A DNA stretch of 6,764 bases from Dehalococcoidia bacterium CG2_30_46_19 (GTDB lineage: Bacteria; Chloroflexota; Dehalococcoidia; GIF9; AB-539-J10): assembly GCA_001872925.1 (NCBI GenBank), contig MNYD01000126.1, positions 1-6,764 of the forward strand. The letters run 5' to 3'. Positions 1 to 6,713 of the stretch are shown piece by piece. The notes under the pieces were generated by a model. The model saw only the letters and a list, made by a program, of their open reading frames with translations. It was not told where the DNA came from and ran no database searches. The translations under genes and the position numbers were made by a program. Each line of letters begins with the position of its first letter. The first letter of the stretch is position 1.

Positions 1-2
1 AT

Positions 3-2450
3 TTAAACCCCACTCCCAAGTACTTCAATTTGCCATACGGCCAGAGTAGCCAGGGAGACTACACTATCATCCTCACTCAGTGTCATCAAACGCACCCCTC
101 TAGTATTCCTGCTTTGAATTGAAATTTGCACCATAGGTATACGCACTACGTTACCTTTGCTTGACAACATTACTAAGTAACCATCTGTTGAAACTAGCTT
201 ACACCCTGCTAATTTACCTGTCTTCTCACTCACTCTATGTGCTCGGATTCCCTTACCACCTCGCTTGTGCATTAAATAATTTGGCACTTTAGTCAACTTA
301 CCAAAACCACGCTGTGTTACAGTAAGCAAACATGCCCCGGAAAACACGACTCCCATACCCACAGCACAGTCGCCATCCAGGCGGATACCACGAACACCAC
401 CACTGATTCTGGATGCAGCTCTCAAATCATTAACCCTACACTTAATAGCCCGCCCACCTTCGCTCACTATAATAACCTCATCTGAATTAGTAGCTACTCC
501 AGCTGATATTAGCTCATCTCCCTTATTAAGTCTCATACCAACAATACCTTTCTTCCTAATCTTGGCAAACTTATCTAGGGAAGTTTTTTTAATCATACCA
601 GCCTTAGTAGCCATCAACAGGAACTTGTCTGACGGGAAATCTGCTGAAGCTACCATTGCGGTTACTTTATTCTTTAGATCAATAAGCAATAAATTGACTA
701 GCGCGGTTCCCTTAGTACCTCGAGACAAACCTTCAGGAATTTCGTAGCACTTGAGCGAATAAACTTTTCCGGAAGCAGTAAAGAAAAGCAAGTTATCATG
801 GGTATCAGCTATTAAGATGTGTTTTATAGAATCAGCTTCGCGAGTCGCCATTCCCATGACCCCTTTCCCACCACGATGTTGCAATCGATACATGCCAACC
901 GAAACTCTCTTAATAAATCCTTGATTAGTCAAGATAACTATTACTTTTTGGTGAGGAATAAGCTCTTCCTTACGAAATTCAACCGCCTCCTCTTCGCTAA
1001 TCATGGTCCGCCGCTGGTCACCATACCTGGATTTCAATTCAGCAATCTCTTGCTGAATAAGGTATAATACCTTCTTGGGATTAGCCAACAAATCCTCTAA
1101 ATAGGAAATGTTGCTTATTACATCCCTATATTCGTCATCAATTTTCTCTCGCTCTAAGTGAGCCAATCGTCGAAGTGGCATGTCAAGAATAGCTTGCGCT
1201 TGAATCTGGGACAGGCTAAAAAACGATGCTAATTCGCTACGAGCGGACTCAACCGTTTCGCATTTTCGAATTATGTTGATCACCTGCTCTAGGTTATCCA
1301 GGGCAATTTTAAGTCCCTCAAGTATATGTGCTCTCTCTTTAGCCTTGTTTAGCTCAAACTGAGAGCGTCTGATGATAATCTCTTGACGGAAATCAATGTA
1401 ACAAATCAGAGCTTCCTTGAGATTAATAAGCTTAGGTTGCCCATTAACTAAAGCTACCATATTAATGAAAAAGGCAGTTTGCATTGCAGTGTTCAGGTAA
1501 AGGTTGTTAATTATTTGCTGGACAGGTGCCTCTTTCCTAACTTCAATAACAACTCGCATTCCTTCTCTATCTGATTCATCACGTACTTCGCTGATACCAT
1601 CAATCTTTCTTTGTTTAACTAGCTCGGCTATCCTCCCTACCAAAGCTGATTTATTTACCTGATAAGGGAGTTCAGTGATGATTATCTGCCTTCTACCCCC
1701 CTTGGTAGTTACCTCGTTAACTTTAGCCCGAACCACAACCTTCCCTTGCCCAGTGGCATAAGCATTCTTTATTCCTTCAGTGCCTAAAATAACCCCACCA
1801 GTAGGGAAGTCAGGCCCCGTAACAAAATCCAGAACTTCCTCCACAGTAGCATCAGGACTGTCAATCAAATAAGTGATAGCATCACATACTTCAGCAAGAT
1901 TATGTGGCGGTATATTAGTTGCTATACCTACAGCTATACCGGAAGAACCATTAACCAGCAGATTAGGTAATCTTGCTGGCAAGACAGAGGGTTCCTTAAG
2001 GGAAGCATCAAAGTTAGGAACGAAGTTAACAGTACCTTTGTCAATATCAGCTAGCATCTCTTGTGAAATCTCAGCGAGCCTAGCTTCCGTATATCGCATT
2101 GCTGCTGGTGGGTCATTATCAATACTGCCAAAATTACCCTGTCCATCGATTAAAACGTATCTCAGGGAAAAATCCTGTGCCATCCTCACCATAGCTTCAT
2201 AAACAGGAGCATCACCATGAGGGTGATATTTCCCCATAACCTCCCCGACAATTCGAGCACTTTTCTTATGTTGACTATTATGACGTAACCCTAGCTCATT
2301 CATAGCGTAGAGAATACGTCGTTGTACCGGCTTCAAGCCATCTCGTGCATCAGGCAATGCTCGGGAGACAATAACACTCATAGCATAGTCAAGGTATGAG
2401 CTTTTCATTTCCTCTTCGATATTAACAGGCCTTACTATTCCTACTGCCAT
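3..2450 (-). CDS. gyrA: DNA gyrase subunit A
   Basis: Breakage-reunion subunit of the A2B2 type II topoisomerase that introduces negative supercoils into DNA using ATP hydrolysed by GyrB. The gene is complete at 815 residues, ending in TAA two bases from the window edge. The N-terminal winged-helix/tower part carries the catalytic tyrosine Y120 in AAMRYTEARL, just after the quinolone-resistance region (GKYHPHGDAPVYEAM, about 73-87). The tower and coiled-coil segment with the C-gate spans roughly 360-490. The C-terminal beta-pinwheel from about 500 opens with the GyrA box QHRGGKG (524-530), which marks gyrase rather than topoisomerase IV ParC. A related HKRGGKG lies at 728-734. The acidic tail known from E. 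coli GyrA is absent. The residue aligned with E. coli Ser83 is Ala81, followed by Pro82, and the Asp87 position is Glu85. It is the last visible gene of the thpR-TPR-gyrA operon. The ATG start has a strong ribosome site six bases upstream. Identity is certain; GyrB is not in the window. Confidence 0.98.
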   Translation of the reverse strand: MAVGIVRPVNIEEEMKSSYLDYAMSVIVSRALPDARDGLKPVQRRILYAMNELGLRHNSQHKKSARIVGEVMGKYHPHGDAPVYEAMVRMAQDFSLRYVLIDGQGNFGSIDNDPPAAMRYTEARLAEISQEMLADIDKGTVNFVPNFDASLKEPSVLPARLPNLLVNGSSGIAVGIATNIPPHNLAEVCDAITYLIDSPDATVEEVLDFVTGPDFPTGGVILGTEGIKNAYATGQGKVVVRAKVNEVTTKGGRRQIIITELPYQVNKSALVGRIAELVKQRKIDGISEVRDESDREGMRVVIEVRKEAPVQQIINNLYLNTAMQTAFFINMVALVNGQPKLINLKEALICYIDFRQEIIIRRSQFELNKAKERAHILEGLKIALDNLEQVINIIRKCETVESARSELASFFSLSQIQAQAILDMPLRRLAHLEREKIDDEYRDVISNISYLEDLLANPKKVLYLIQQEIAELKSRYGDQRRTMISEEEAVEFRKEELIPHQKVIVILTNQGFIKRVSVGMYRLQHRGGKGVMGMATREADSIKHILIADTHDNLLFFTASGKVYSLKCYEIPEGLSRGTKGTALVNLLLIDLKNKVTAMVASADFPSDKFLLMATKAGMIKKTSLDKFAKIRKKGIVGMRLNKGDELISAGVATNSDEVIIVSEGGRAIKCRVNDLRAASRISGGVRGIRLDGDCAVGMGVVFSGACLLTVTQRGFGKLTKVPNYLMHKRGGKGIRAHRVSEKTGKLAGCKLVSTDGYLVMLSSKGNVVRIPMVQISIQSRNTRGVRLMTLSEDDSVVSLATLAVWQIEVLGSGV

Positions 2451-2456
2451 TGCGTC

Positions 2457-2463
2457 TCACCTC
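2457..2463 (-). promoter_or_regulatory. gyrA ribosome binding site overlapping the TPR gene stop
   Basis: On the minus strand GAGGTGA lies six bases before the gyrA ATG. Its second and third bases are part of the TGA stop codon of the upstream TPR gene. This layout favours translational coupling, with ribosomes ending the TPR protein placed to re-initiate on gyrA. The same seven-base core precedes the TPR gene. Confidence 0.75.
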
Positions 2464-3265
2464 ACTCGATATCCTCGACTACTGAAAAACCATCTGGTAA
2501 CATTTCTTCAGAGGAGTCCTCGACCTCCTCCTCAAAATGCTCGGCTTCTTCTTCCTTGTCAACGATACCCCACCTGAGCAATTTCCCTCCAGCATAAGGA
2601 TGGGAAGAATCAGCGATTTTACCTGGGAAGGAAGGAATACCACTCTGATCAGGACGTTGATATATCTCCTTAATTATCACCTGAGCCTTGGTTGCTTCCA
2701 CACCAAAAATGGCAGCTACATACTTATTGCCGCCTTTTATAAGCTTCACGAGGCGCGAGCTATGTTTAGGCTCTACCTCGCCGAGATACATCCCATCTTC
2801 ACTTGTAACGACCAACCGCTGTTCTTCCAGACTTAACTGTACTTGGTCACCTTGGTTTACCCTAGCTAATACCTTGCTCGGGGCTAAATTATGAAGGGTT
2901 ACTATTCCAGACTTAGTTGATTCAGCAATAAAAAGCTCAGGGATAATTCTAGCTACTTTATTATCAAAACCTACCTTAGATTCTGATAAGCTATCCAAAC
3001 GAGCAATATTCTTCTTGGCAATTGCATTATCTGGTGCGAGTTCCAGCGCCATGAGATAAGCTTCTCTTGCTTGGGCAATTTCCCCCAATTCTGTCAAAGC
3101 TCTGCCAAGACGATTATAAGCCTTAATATCATTAGGAAATCTTTCGATTATCTCCCTGTTTAACTTCGCAGCTTCTTCCCAGCGTCCCTGAACAGCCAAA
3201 TTTGTCGCTTCCCTACTTAATCGCTGCCTTTGTAAAGACTCACCTTCTTCCAATTGATAAGGCAT
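2462..3265 (-). CDS. TPR-repeat protein with HIRAN-like segment and acidic tail
   Basis: Predicted cytoplasmic protein of 267 residues with no signal peptide or membrane segment. Two tetratricopeptide repeats are readable, at about 15-46 (LAVQGRWEEAAKLNREII) and 47-80 (RLGRALTELGEIAQAREAY, closing with ELAPDN). TPR helices usually serve as a protein-protein docking surface. Residues about 105-202 look like a small beta-rich domain; the stretch YLGEVEPKHSSRLVKLI (160-176) recalls the end of HIRAN domains, which bind DNA ends in other proteins, but this is only a resemblance by eye. The tail from about 236 is strongly acidic, with runs such as KEEEAEHFEEEVEDSSEE. The start is chosen at ATG 3263-3265, seven bases from a GAGGTGA ribosome site. 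An in-frame TTG two codons earlier (3269-3271) would sit only one base from that site. The gene lies 54 nt after thpR and its stop overlaps the gyrA ribosome site, so it is made together with gyrase A. Its function is unknown. Confidence 0.85.
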   Translation of the reverse strand: MPYQLEEGESLQRQRLSREATNLAVQGRWEEAAKLNREIIERFPNDIKAYNRLGRALTELGEIAQAREAYLMALELAPDNAIAKKNIARLDSLSESKVGFDNKVARIIPELFIAESTKSGIVTLHNLAPSKVLARVNQGDQVQLSLEEQRLVVTSEDGMYLGEVEPKHSSRLVKLIKGGNKYVAAIFGVEATKAQVIIKEIYQRPDQSGIPSFPGKIADSSHPYAGGKLLRWGIVDKEEEAEHFEEEVEDSSEEMLPDGFSVVEDIE

Positions 3266-3272
3266 CTTCAAG

Positions 3273-3279
3273 TCACCTC
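3273..3279 (-). promoter_or_regulatory. ribosome binding site deciding the TPR gene start
   Basis: On the minus strand GAGGTGA lies seven bases before ATG 3263-3265 but only one base before the in-frame TTG at 3269-3271. Normal spacing therefore selects the ATG, which removes two residues from the longest reading. Confidence 0.65.
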
Positions 3280-3289
3280 ACACAATACT

Positions 3290-3318
3290 AGTATAAGCAA
3301 GTTGCCATAGCAAGTAAA
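3290..3318 (-). promoter_or_regulatory. candidate internal promoter for TPR-gyrA
   Basis: Read on the minus strand, TTTACT (3313-3318, four of six matches to TTGACA) is followed by a 17-base spacer and TATACT (3290-3295, five of six matches to TATAAT). The -35 begins one base after the thpR stop codon, and the expected transcription start leaves a leader of about 15-20 bases holding the TPR ribosome site. Position, spacing and match are all good for a housekeeping sigma promoter, which would let gyrA be expressed independently of thpR. This is predicted from sequence only. Confidence 0.45.
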
Positions 3319-3319
3319 C

Positions 3320-3916
3320 TCAGCCACCCTGTAAACTCACTGTAAATAACCGGGAATAAACAGGTCCCTCAGGTCTTAGCTGACTCTTCATTAAGTTAAT
3401 GGAATTTACAGTAATATGGCACCTGCTTTCAAATTTGGTAGAGGTCAATAACCGCCCAAGGTCTTTTCTATCACCTAATGAGGCATTATCCCTAACACGT
3501 GCCAGCGTCAAGTGTGGTACAAATGATTGATTTTCTCTAGCAAAGCCCAAGGGAACAAGTTTCGAATCCACCCTTTGCTGTAAATCTAAAAGCTTGCCTG
3601 TTTCTCCGCTGATACCAACCCAGATAACACGTGGCTGCGCCATCTTTGGAAAGGCTCCTAAACCTGAAACCTCCAATCTAAACGGAGAAATTCCATAAAC
3701 AGCTTCCTTCATAGCTTCAGTTATCTCGGTTATCAGATTACCAGGGACGTTACCTAAGAATTTCAAGGTCAAGTGAACATTCTCAAAGTCCACCCACTTA
3801 ACGAATGGATGCCTAGCATCCATAAGGTTACTACCCAATTGCGCTAACTCATACTTAATTTCACGGGGCAATTCGATGGCGATAAAAGACCGAATCCTTT
3901 CACGTTCAAATGTCAA
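3320..3916 (-). CDS. thpR: RNA 2',3'-cyclic phosphodiesterase (LigT/2H family)
   Basis: Member of the 2H phosphoesterase superfamily, formerly called 2'-5' RNA ligase. Family enzymes open 2',3'-cyclic phosphates on RNA ends to 2'-phosphates and can reversibly join tRNA halves in vitro; the physiological role in bacteria is unclear. The protein has 198 residues, close to the usual 180-190. It opens with the typical RSFIAIELP strand (9-17) and carries both catalytic HxTx motifs, HLTL at 48-51 and HLTL at 135-138, the latter in FVPHLTLARVR. PRVIWVGI (95-102) is another family-typical strand. The start is TTG at 3914-3916: the family's opening strand begins only eight residues later, no in-frame ATG is available near it, and GGGAG lies six bases upstream. 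It is the first gene of the minus-strand operon with the TPR gene and gyrA, and is divergent from the transketolase pair. All catalytic residues are present, so it should be active. Confidence 0.93.
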   Translation of the reverse strand: MTFERERIRSFIAIELPREIKYELAQLGSNLMDARHPFVKWVDFENVHLTLKFLGNVPGNLITEITEAMKEAVYGISPFRLEVSGLGAFPKMAQPRVIWVGISGETGKLLDLQQRVDSKLVPLGFARENQSFVPHLTLARVRDNASLGDRKDLGRLLTSTKFESRCHITVNSINLMKSQLRPEGPVYSRLFTVSLQGG

Positions 3917-4082
3917 TCTTCTCTCCCATTAGTTATAGAGTAATTCGAGCACCACTAAACCTCTAATCTCAATTTTATGGTCAACCACAAATTTTTGGGA
4001 AATATTTCATTTACCATATAGACATTATAAGTCATCTTTATTTACAATAACTAAATTAACAATATTTATTGCTATTAAGCAA
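3917..4082. promoter_or_regulatory. AT-rich divergent promoter region between thpR and transketolase
   Basis: This 166-bp non-coding gap separates two outward-facing transcription units and must serve both. On the minus strand a perfect TATAAT (4024-4029) lies about 100 bases before the thpR start, but no good -35 stands 16-18 bases upstream of it. On the plus strand TATAAG (4026-4031) overlaps it, and TTTACA (4041-4046) with TTTATT (4065-4070) at an 18-base spacing is another weak pair, which would give a very short leader for the transketolase. TTGGGA (3995-4000) with TATAGA (4017-4022), 16 bases apart, is a third option. The AT richness makes chance matches likely, so individual promoters are uncertain although the region's role is not. 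Confidence 0.5.
4060..4071. repeat. CAATA-N2-TATTG inverted repeat, operator-like
   Basis: CAATA (4060-4064) and TATTG (4067-4071) form a five-base-arm inverted repeat around TT, ending 11 bases before the transketolase ATG. A third CAATA half-site occurs in direct orientation at 4045-4049, 15 bases upstream. The position over the likely promoter would suit a repressor, but short AT-rich palindromes arise easily by chance in such sequence. Confidence 0.25.
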
Positions 4083-4949
4083 ATGTCAAATCACATCAAA
4101 GTAGCCTCTCAAGATACTACAGGTACTAATGTCTTCGACCTTACTGTGCCGGAGCTTATGGAGATGGCAAAAAAGCTACGATGCCATATAATCACTATGA
4201 TCGCTACAGCAGGCAGTGGACATCCTGGAGGCTCTTTATCAGCTGTAGATATCATCACCGCACTTTATTTCAAAATTATGCACCATGACCCGCATAACCC
4301 CAGATGGAAAGACCGTGACAGATTTATATTAAGCAAAGGGCATGCTGCTCCAGCCTTATATGCTGTCCTAGCTGAAAGTGGCTATTTCCCCGTGGAAGAA
4401 TTGACCAAGTTGAGAAAACTAGATAGCCGCCTTCAAGGACATACTGATAGAAATCTTACCCCCGGGGTAGAAATGTCAGCAGGCTCTTTAGGTCAAGGTT
4501 TATCCTTCGGCATCGGTATTGCATTAGCTGCTAAGCTCGATCACCATGATTATCAAACCTACGTTCTCCTTAGCGATGGTGAATGTGAAGAAGGCCAAAC
4601 TTGGGAGGCAGCTTTATCAGCCGCCCACTTCAAATTGGATAATTTGACTGCGGTTATTGACCGCAATCAACTGCAACTTAGTGGCTGGACTCGGAATATC
4701 ATGAATATCGAGCCGGTAAACGAAAAATGGCAAGCTTTCGGTTGGCATACCATTGAAATAGATGGCCATAACTTTGACCAAATTTTGACCGCTTTCGAGG
4801 AAGCTAAAACAACCAAAGGTAAGCCAACCATTATCATTGCACATACCATTAAGGGTAAGGGAGTTAGCTTTATGGAGAATAATGTTGAATTTCACGGCAA
4901 GGCACCTACATTGGAGGAAGCTAAAAGAGCGTTACAGGAACTGGAATAA
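4083..4949 (+). CDS. tkt: transketolase, N-terminal (TPP-binding) subunit
   Basis: First half of a split transketolase. With the next gene product it moves two-carbon ketol units between sugar phosphates in the non-oxidative pentose phosphate pathway, supplying ribose and erythrose phosphates. The 288 residues contain the pyrophosphate-side thiamine diphosphate fold: GSGHPGGSLS (44-53), SKGHA (84-88), SAGSLGQGL (132-140), the Mg-TPP motif with D165 in LSDGECEEGQTWEAA (163-177) and N195 in VIDRNQLQ (191-198), and KGKGVSFMENNVEFHGKAP (257-275). The usual GDG of the Mg motif reads SDG, a variant I recall in this subfamily, and both metal-ligand positions are kept. The start is uncertain. ATG 4083 has no Shine-Dalgarno and puts 44 residues before SGHPGG, where relatives have roughly 25. 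GTG 4146 or ATG 4164 would be closer to family length, but codon-like composition begins at 4083. The next gene starts 2 nt after the stop. Confidence 0.94.
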   Translation: MSNHIKVASQDTTGTNVFDLTVPELMEMAKKLRCHIITMIATAGSGHPGGSLSAVDIITALYFKIMHHDPHNPRWKDRDRFILSKGHAAPALYAVLAESGYFPVEELTKLRKLDSRLQGHTDRNLTPGVEMSAGSLGQGLSFGIGIALAAKLDHHDYQTYVLLSDGECEEGQTWEAALSAAHFKLDNLTAVIDRNQLQLSGWTRNIMNIEPVNEKWQAFGWHTIEIDGHNFDQILTAFEEAKTTKGKPTIIIAHTIKGKGVSFMENNVEFHGKAPTLEEAKRALQELE

Positions 4950-4951
4950 TA

Positions 4952-5890
4952 ATGACTGTGGAAGCATCTACCCGCGAAGCTTACGGCAGAACGTTAATTG
5001 AACTAGGTAAACAAAACAAAGACATTATTGTCTTGGATGCTGATTTATCATTATCCACAATGACTTACCTTTTTGCACAAGAATTTCCCGAGCGTTTCTT
5101 TGACTGTGGTTTAGAGGAACAAAACATGATAGGTATAGCCGCTGGATTAGCTGCTTCAGGGAAAACCGTTTTTGCCAGTTCTTTTGCTGTTTTTGCTTCA
5201 TGCCGCTGTTTTGACCAGTTAAGGATGTGTATCTCCCAACCAAAATTAAATGTCAAGATCGTAGCCACCCATGGAGGTATTACTGTTGGCGAGGATGGTA
5301 CTTCCCACCAAGCCATTGAGGATTTATCCTTATATTGCTCCCTTCCCAGCTTTACCGTTATTGTCCCCGCTGATGCCATAGAAACCACTGAGGCAGTAAA
5401 AGCAGCTGCAGCCACCTACGGACCTTTTTACATTAGATTAAGCCGTCCTAAAACACCGCTCATCTACCGCAAAGGCCACCATTTCACGGTGGGTAAATCA
5501 ATAACCATGAAACATGGTAAAGACGTTGCCATTATAGCCATGGGCATTATGGTAGCTAAAGCTTTGCAGGCAGCAAAGGTATTGGCAAACCAGGGAATAG
5601 GCTGTCGTGTAATTAATATGCACACTCTCAACCCCCTGGATGAGGAAGCTATAATTAAAGCAGCCTCAGAGACAAAGGCAATCGTCGTTGCTGAGGAACA
5701 TTTGGCTCATGGCGGCTTAGGTAGCCGAGTTGCTCAAATAGTAGCTAGAGAAAAACCAGTGCCTATGTCTTTCGTTAATCTTAAAGACCGTTATTCTTTA
5801 TCGGGGAAATCCGGGGAGCTGCTTCAAAGATCTGGGCTGACCGCGGAAGGTATCGAAGAGGCAGTAAAGCAAGTTATTCAAAAAAAATAA
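4952..5890 (+). CDS. tkt: transketolase, C-terminal (pyrimidine-binding) subunit
   Basis: Second half of the split transketolase. It provides the pyrimidine-binding domain and the C-terminal domain that complete the thiamine diphosphate site at the interface with the preceding gene's product. The length of 312 residues matches stand-alone C subunits. Visible landmarks are ADLSLST (30-36), the CGLEEQNMIGIAAGLA block (52-67) in which E56 aligns with the glutamate that activates the cofactor, and THGGITVGEDGTSHQAIED (106-124) with H107 and the DG-SHQ substrate-binding segment. FYIRLSRP (159-166) ends the pyrimidine domain. The C-terminal domain contains VVAEEHLAHGGLGSRVA (245-261). The 1-deoxyxylulose-5-phosphate synthase family is related, but that enzyme is a single ~620-residue chain, so transketolase is preferred. 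The ATG follows the upstream stop by 2 nt, with only a weak GGA six bases away, so translation is probably coupled. No gene follows on this strand, making a two-gene operon. Confidence 0.94.
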   Translation: MTVEASTREAYGRTLIELGKQNKDIIVLDADLSLSTMTYLFAQEFPERFFDCGLEEQNMIGIAAGLAASGKTVFASSFAVFASCRCFDQLRMCISQPKLNVKIVATHGGITVGEDGTSHQAIEDLSLYCSLPSFTVIVPADAIETTEAVKAAAATYGPFYIRLSRPKTPLIYRKGHHFTVGKSITMKHGKDVAIIAMGIMVAKALQAAKVLANQGIGCRVINMHTLNPLDEEAIIKAASETKAIVVAEEHLAHGGLGSRVAQIVAREKPVPMSFVNLKDRYSLSGKSGELLQRSGLTAEGIEEAVKQVIQKK

Positions 5891-5905
5891 GCTTTCTTTT
5901 TGTGA

Positions 5906-5928
5906 GATGCCTAGCTGGGTTTGGCATC
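5906..5928. terminator. weak stem-loop between convergent genes
   Basis: GATGCC (5906-5911) and GGCATC (5923-5928) pair perfectly around an 11-base loop in the 58-bp gap where the transketolase operon and the acyl-CoA synthetase gene converge. The place is right for a shared terminator. However, the stem has only six pairs and no T-run follows it on the plus strand. On the minus strand the T-run (over the 3' end of the transketolase gene) lies about 15 bases beyond it. A canonical intrinsic terminator is therefore not supported. Confidence 0.3.
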
Positions 5929-5948
5929 GAGAGCGCGGCACGAAACAG

Positions 5949-6647
5949 CTAATCTTCCAGGATAACCCTGGCATCCAAAGCTATGACCTTATCCTTATAG
6001 GCGAATATGGGGTTAAGGTCAAGCTCTTTAATTTCAGGAGTTTGTTCTACAAACTGTGATACTCTGACCATTAAGTCTTCAAGAGCAGTGATGTTAGCTG
6101 GTTCTTGTCCCCGGTAACCTTCCAATAAGGGGTATCCCTTTATCTCCCTGATCATCTCAGCAGCATCTTCCCGGGTAATCGGAACTATCCTGAAGGAAAC
6201 ATCCTTTAGTAACTCTACCAGAATGCCACCGAGACCAAACATGATCACTGGCCCAAATTGAGGGTCCTTGCTCATGCCGACAATTACCTCGATGCCCGGA
6301 CGAGCCATTTTCTGCACAGTTAAACCATGAATGACAGCGCCGGGATATTTATGCTTTATGGATGACATGATTTCAGCATATGCCCTGCCTGCTTGGGTAG
6401 CATTAGCAATGTCCAATTTAACTCCGCCGGAGTCGCTCTTATGCACGATATCAGGCGAGGCAATTTTAAGCACTACCGGGAACCCCAACTCTTTGCTTAC
6501 AGAAATAGTTTCTTTCCTGGTTTTAACCAATCTCGTTTCAATAACCGGTATGCCAGCTTGCTTGAGCAATTCTTTAGATTCAAATTCCGTTAACACTGTC
6601 CTTCTCTCCATCTTCGCCTTATCTAAAATTGTAGTTCCTACTGTCAT
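5949..6647 (-). CDS. acdB: ADP-forming acetyl/acyl-CoA synthetase beta subunit (ATP-grasp)
   Basis: Beta subunit of the NDP-forming acyl-CoA synthetase, which turns acetyl- or another acyl-CoA plus ADP and phosphate into the acid, CoA and ATP. It is a substrate-level phosphorylation step typical of archaea and some anaerobic bacteria. Its 232 residues match free-standing beta subunits and consist of one ATP-grasp domain. Landmarks are FPVVLKI with K61 (56-62), the loop IVHKSDSGGVKLDI (67-80) whose H69 probably corresponds to the phosphate-relay histidine reported for this family, the glycine loop FGLGGILVELLKDVSFR (137-153), GYRG (177-180), and the Mg-binding ELDLNP (208-213). The CoA-binding alpha subunit with the second catalytic histidine is not in the window. 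ATG 6645-6647 has AGGAGG 12 bases upstream and AGGG closer; M13 is an alternative start. It is convergent with the transketolase operon and has its own promoter candidate. The acyl substrate cannot be told from sequence. Confidence 0.9.
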   Translation of the reverse strand: MTVGTTILDKAKMERRTVLTEFESKELLKQAGIPVIETRLVKTRKETISVSKELGFPVVLKIASPDIVHKSDSGGVKLDIANATQAGRAYAEIMSSIKHKYPGAVIHGLTVQKMARPGIEVIVGMSKDPQFGPVIMFGLGGILVELLKDVSFRIVPITREDAAEMIREIKGYPLLEGYRGQEPANITALEDLMVRVSQFVEQTPEIKELDLNPIFAYKDKVIALDARVILED

Positions 6648-6684
6648 ATTTCCCTGTTCCCTCCTGCAATTCGGTTATCCGCAT

Positions 6685-6713
6685 ATTATAGCTCAGTATA
6701 AAACCATTGTATA
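6685..6713 (-). promoter_or_regulatory. candidate promoter for acdB
   Basis: On the minus strand TATACA (6708-6713, four of six matches to TTGACA) is followed by a 17-base spacer and a perfect TATAAT (6685-6690). The expected start lies near 6678, giving a leader of about 30 bases that includes the AGGAGG ribosome site. This suggests acdB begins its own transcript rather than depending on a gene to the right. No reading frame is assignable between 6714 and the window end. Confidence 0.5.

Noticed and set aside
249..269. Second GyrA-box-like motif, HKRGGKG at residues 728-734, as a possible duplicated wrapping element.
   Set aside because: A similar RGGKG-type segment is present in a later blade of many gyrase A pinwheels, as I recall for Gram-positive GyrA, so it is normal blade repetition.
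1873..2202. Plus-strand open frame of 109 codons inside gyrA.
   Set aside because: It lies wholly antisense to a perfectly conserved part of gyrA, has no recognisable protein features and no ribosome site of note; it is a shadow frame.
3269..3271. TTG as the start of the TPR gene.
   Set aside because: The only ribosome site is one base away, too close for initiation; the ATG two codons on has ideal spacing.
4021..4033. GAC-N7-GTC symmetry around TTATAA as an operator.
   Set aside because: The arms are only three bases and the inner palindrome is off-centre, so it does not rise above chance in AT-rich DNA.
5065..5415. Minus-strand open frame of 116 codons in the transketolase C subunit.
   Set aside because: It is antisense to the conserved catalytic block of a clear transketolase; the open frame is a by-product of codon usage.
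4952..5890. Split transketolase as a broken single gene or frameshift.
   Set aside because: Both halves are complete, the second has its own ATG and coupling signal, and the N/C two-gene form is a well-known natural arrangement.
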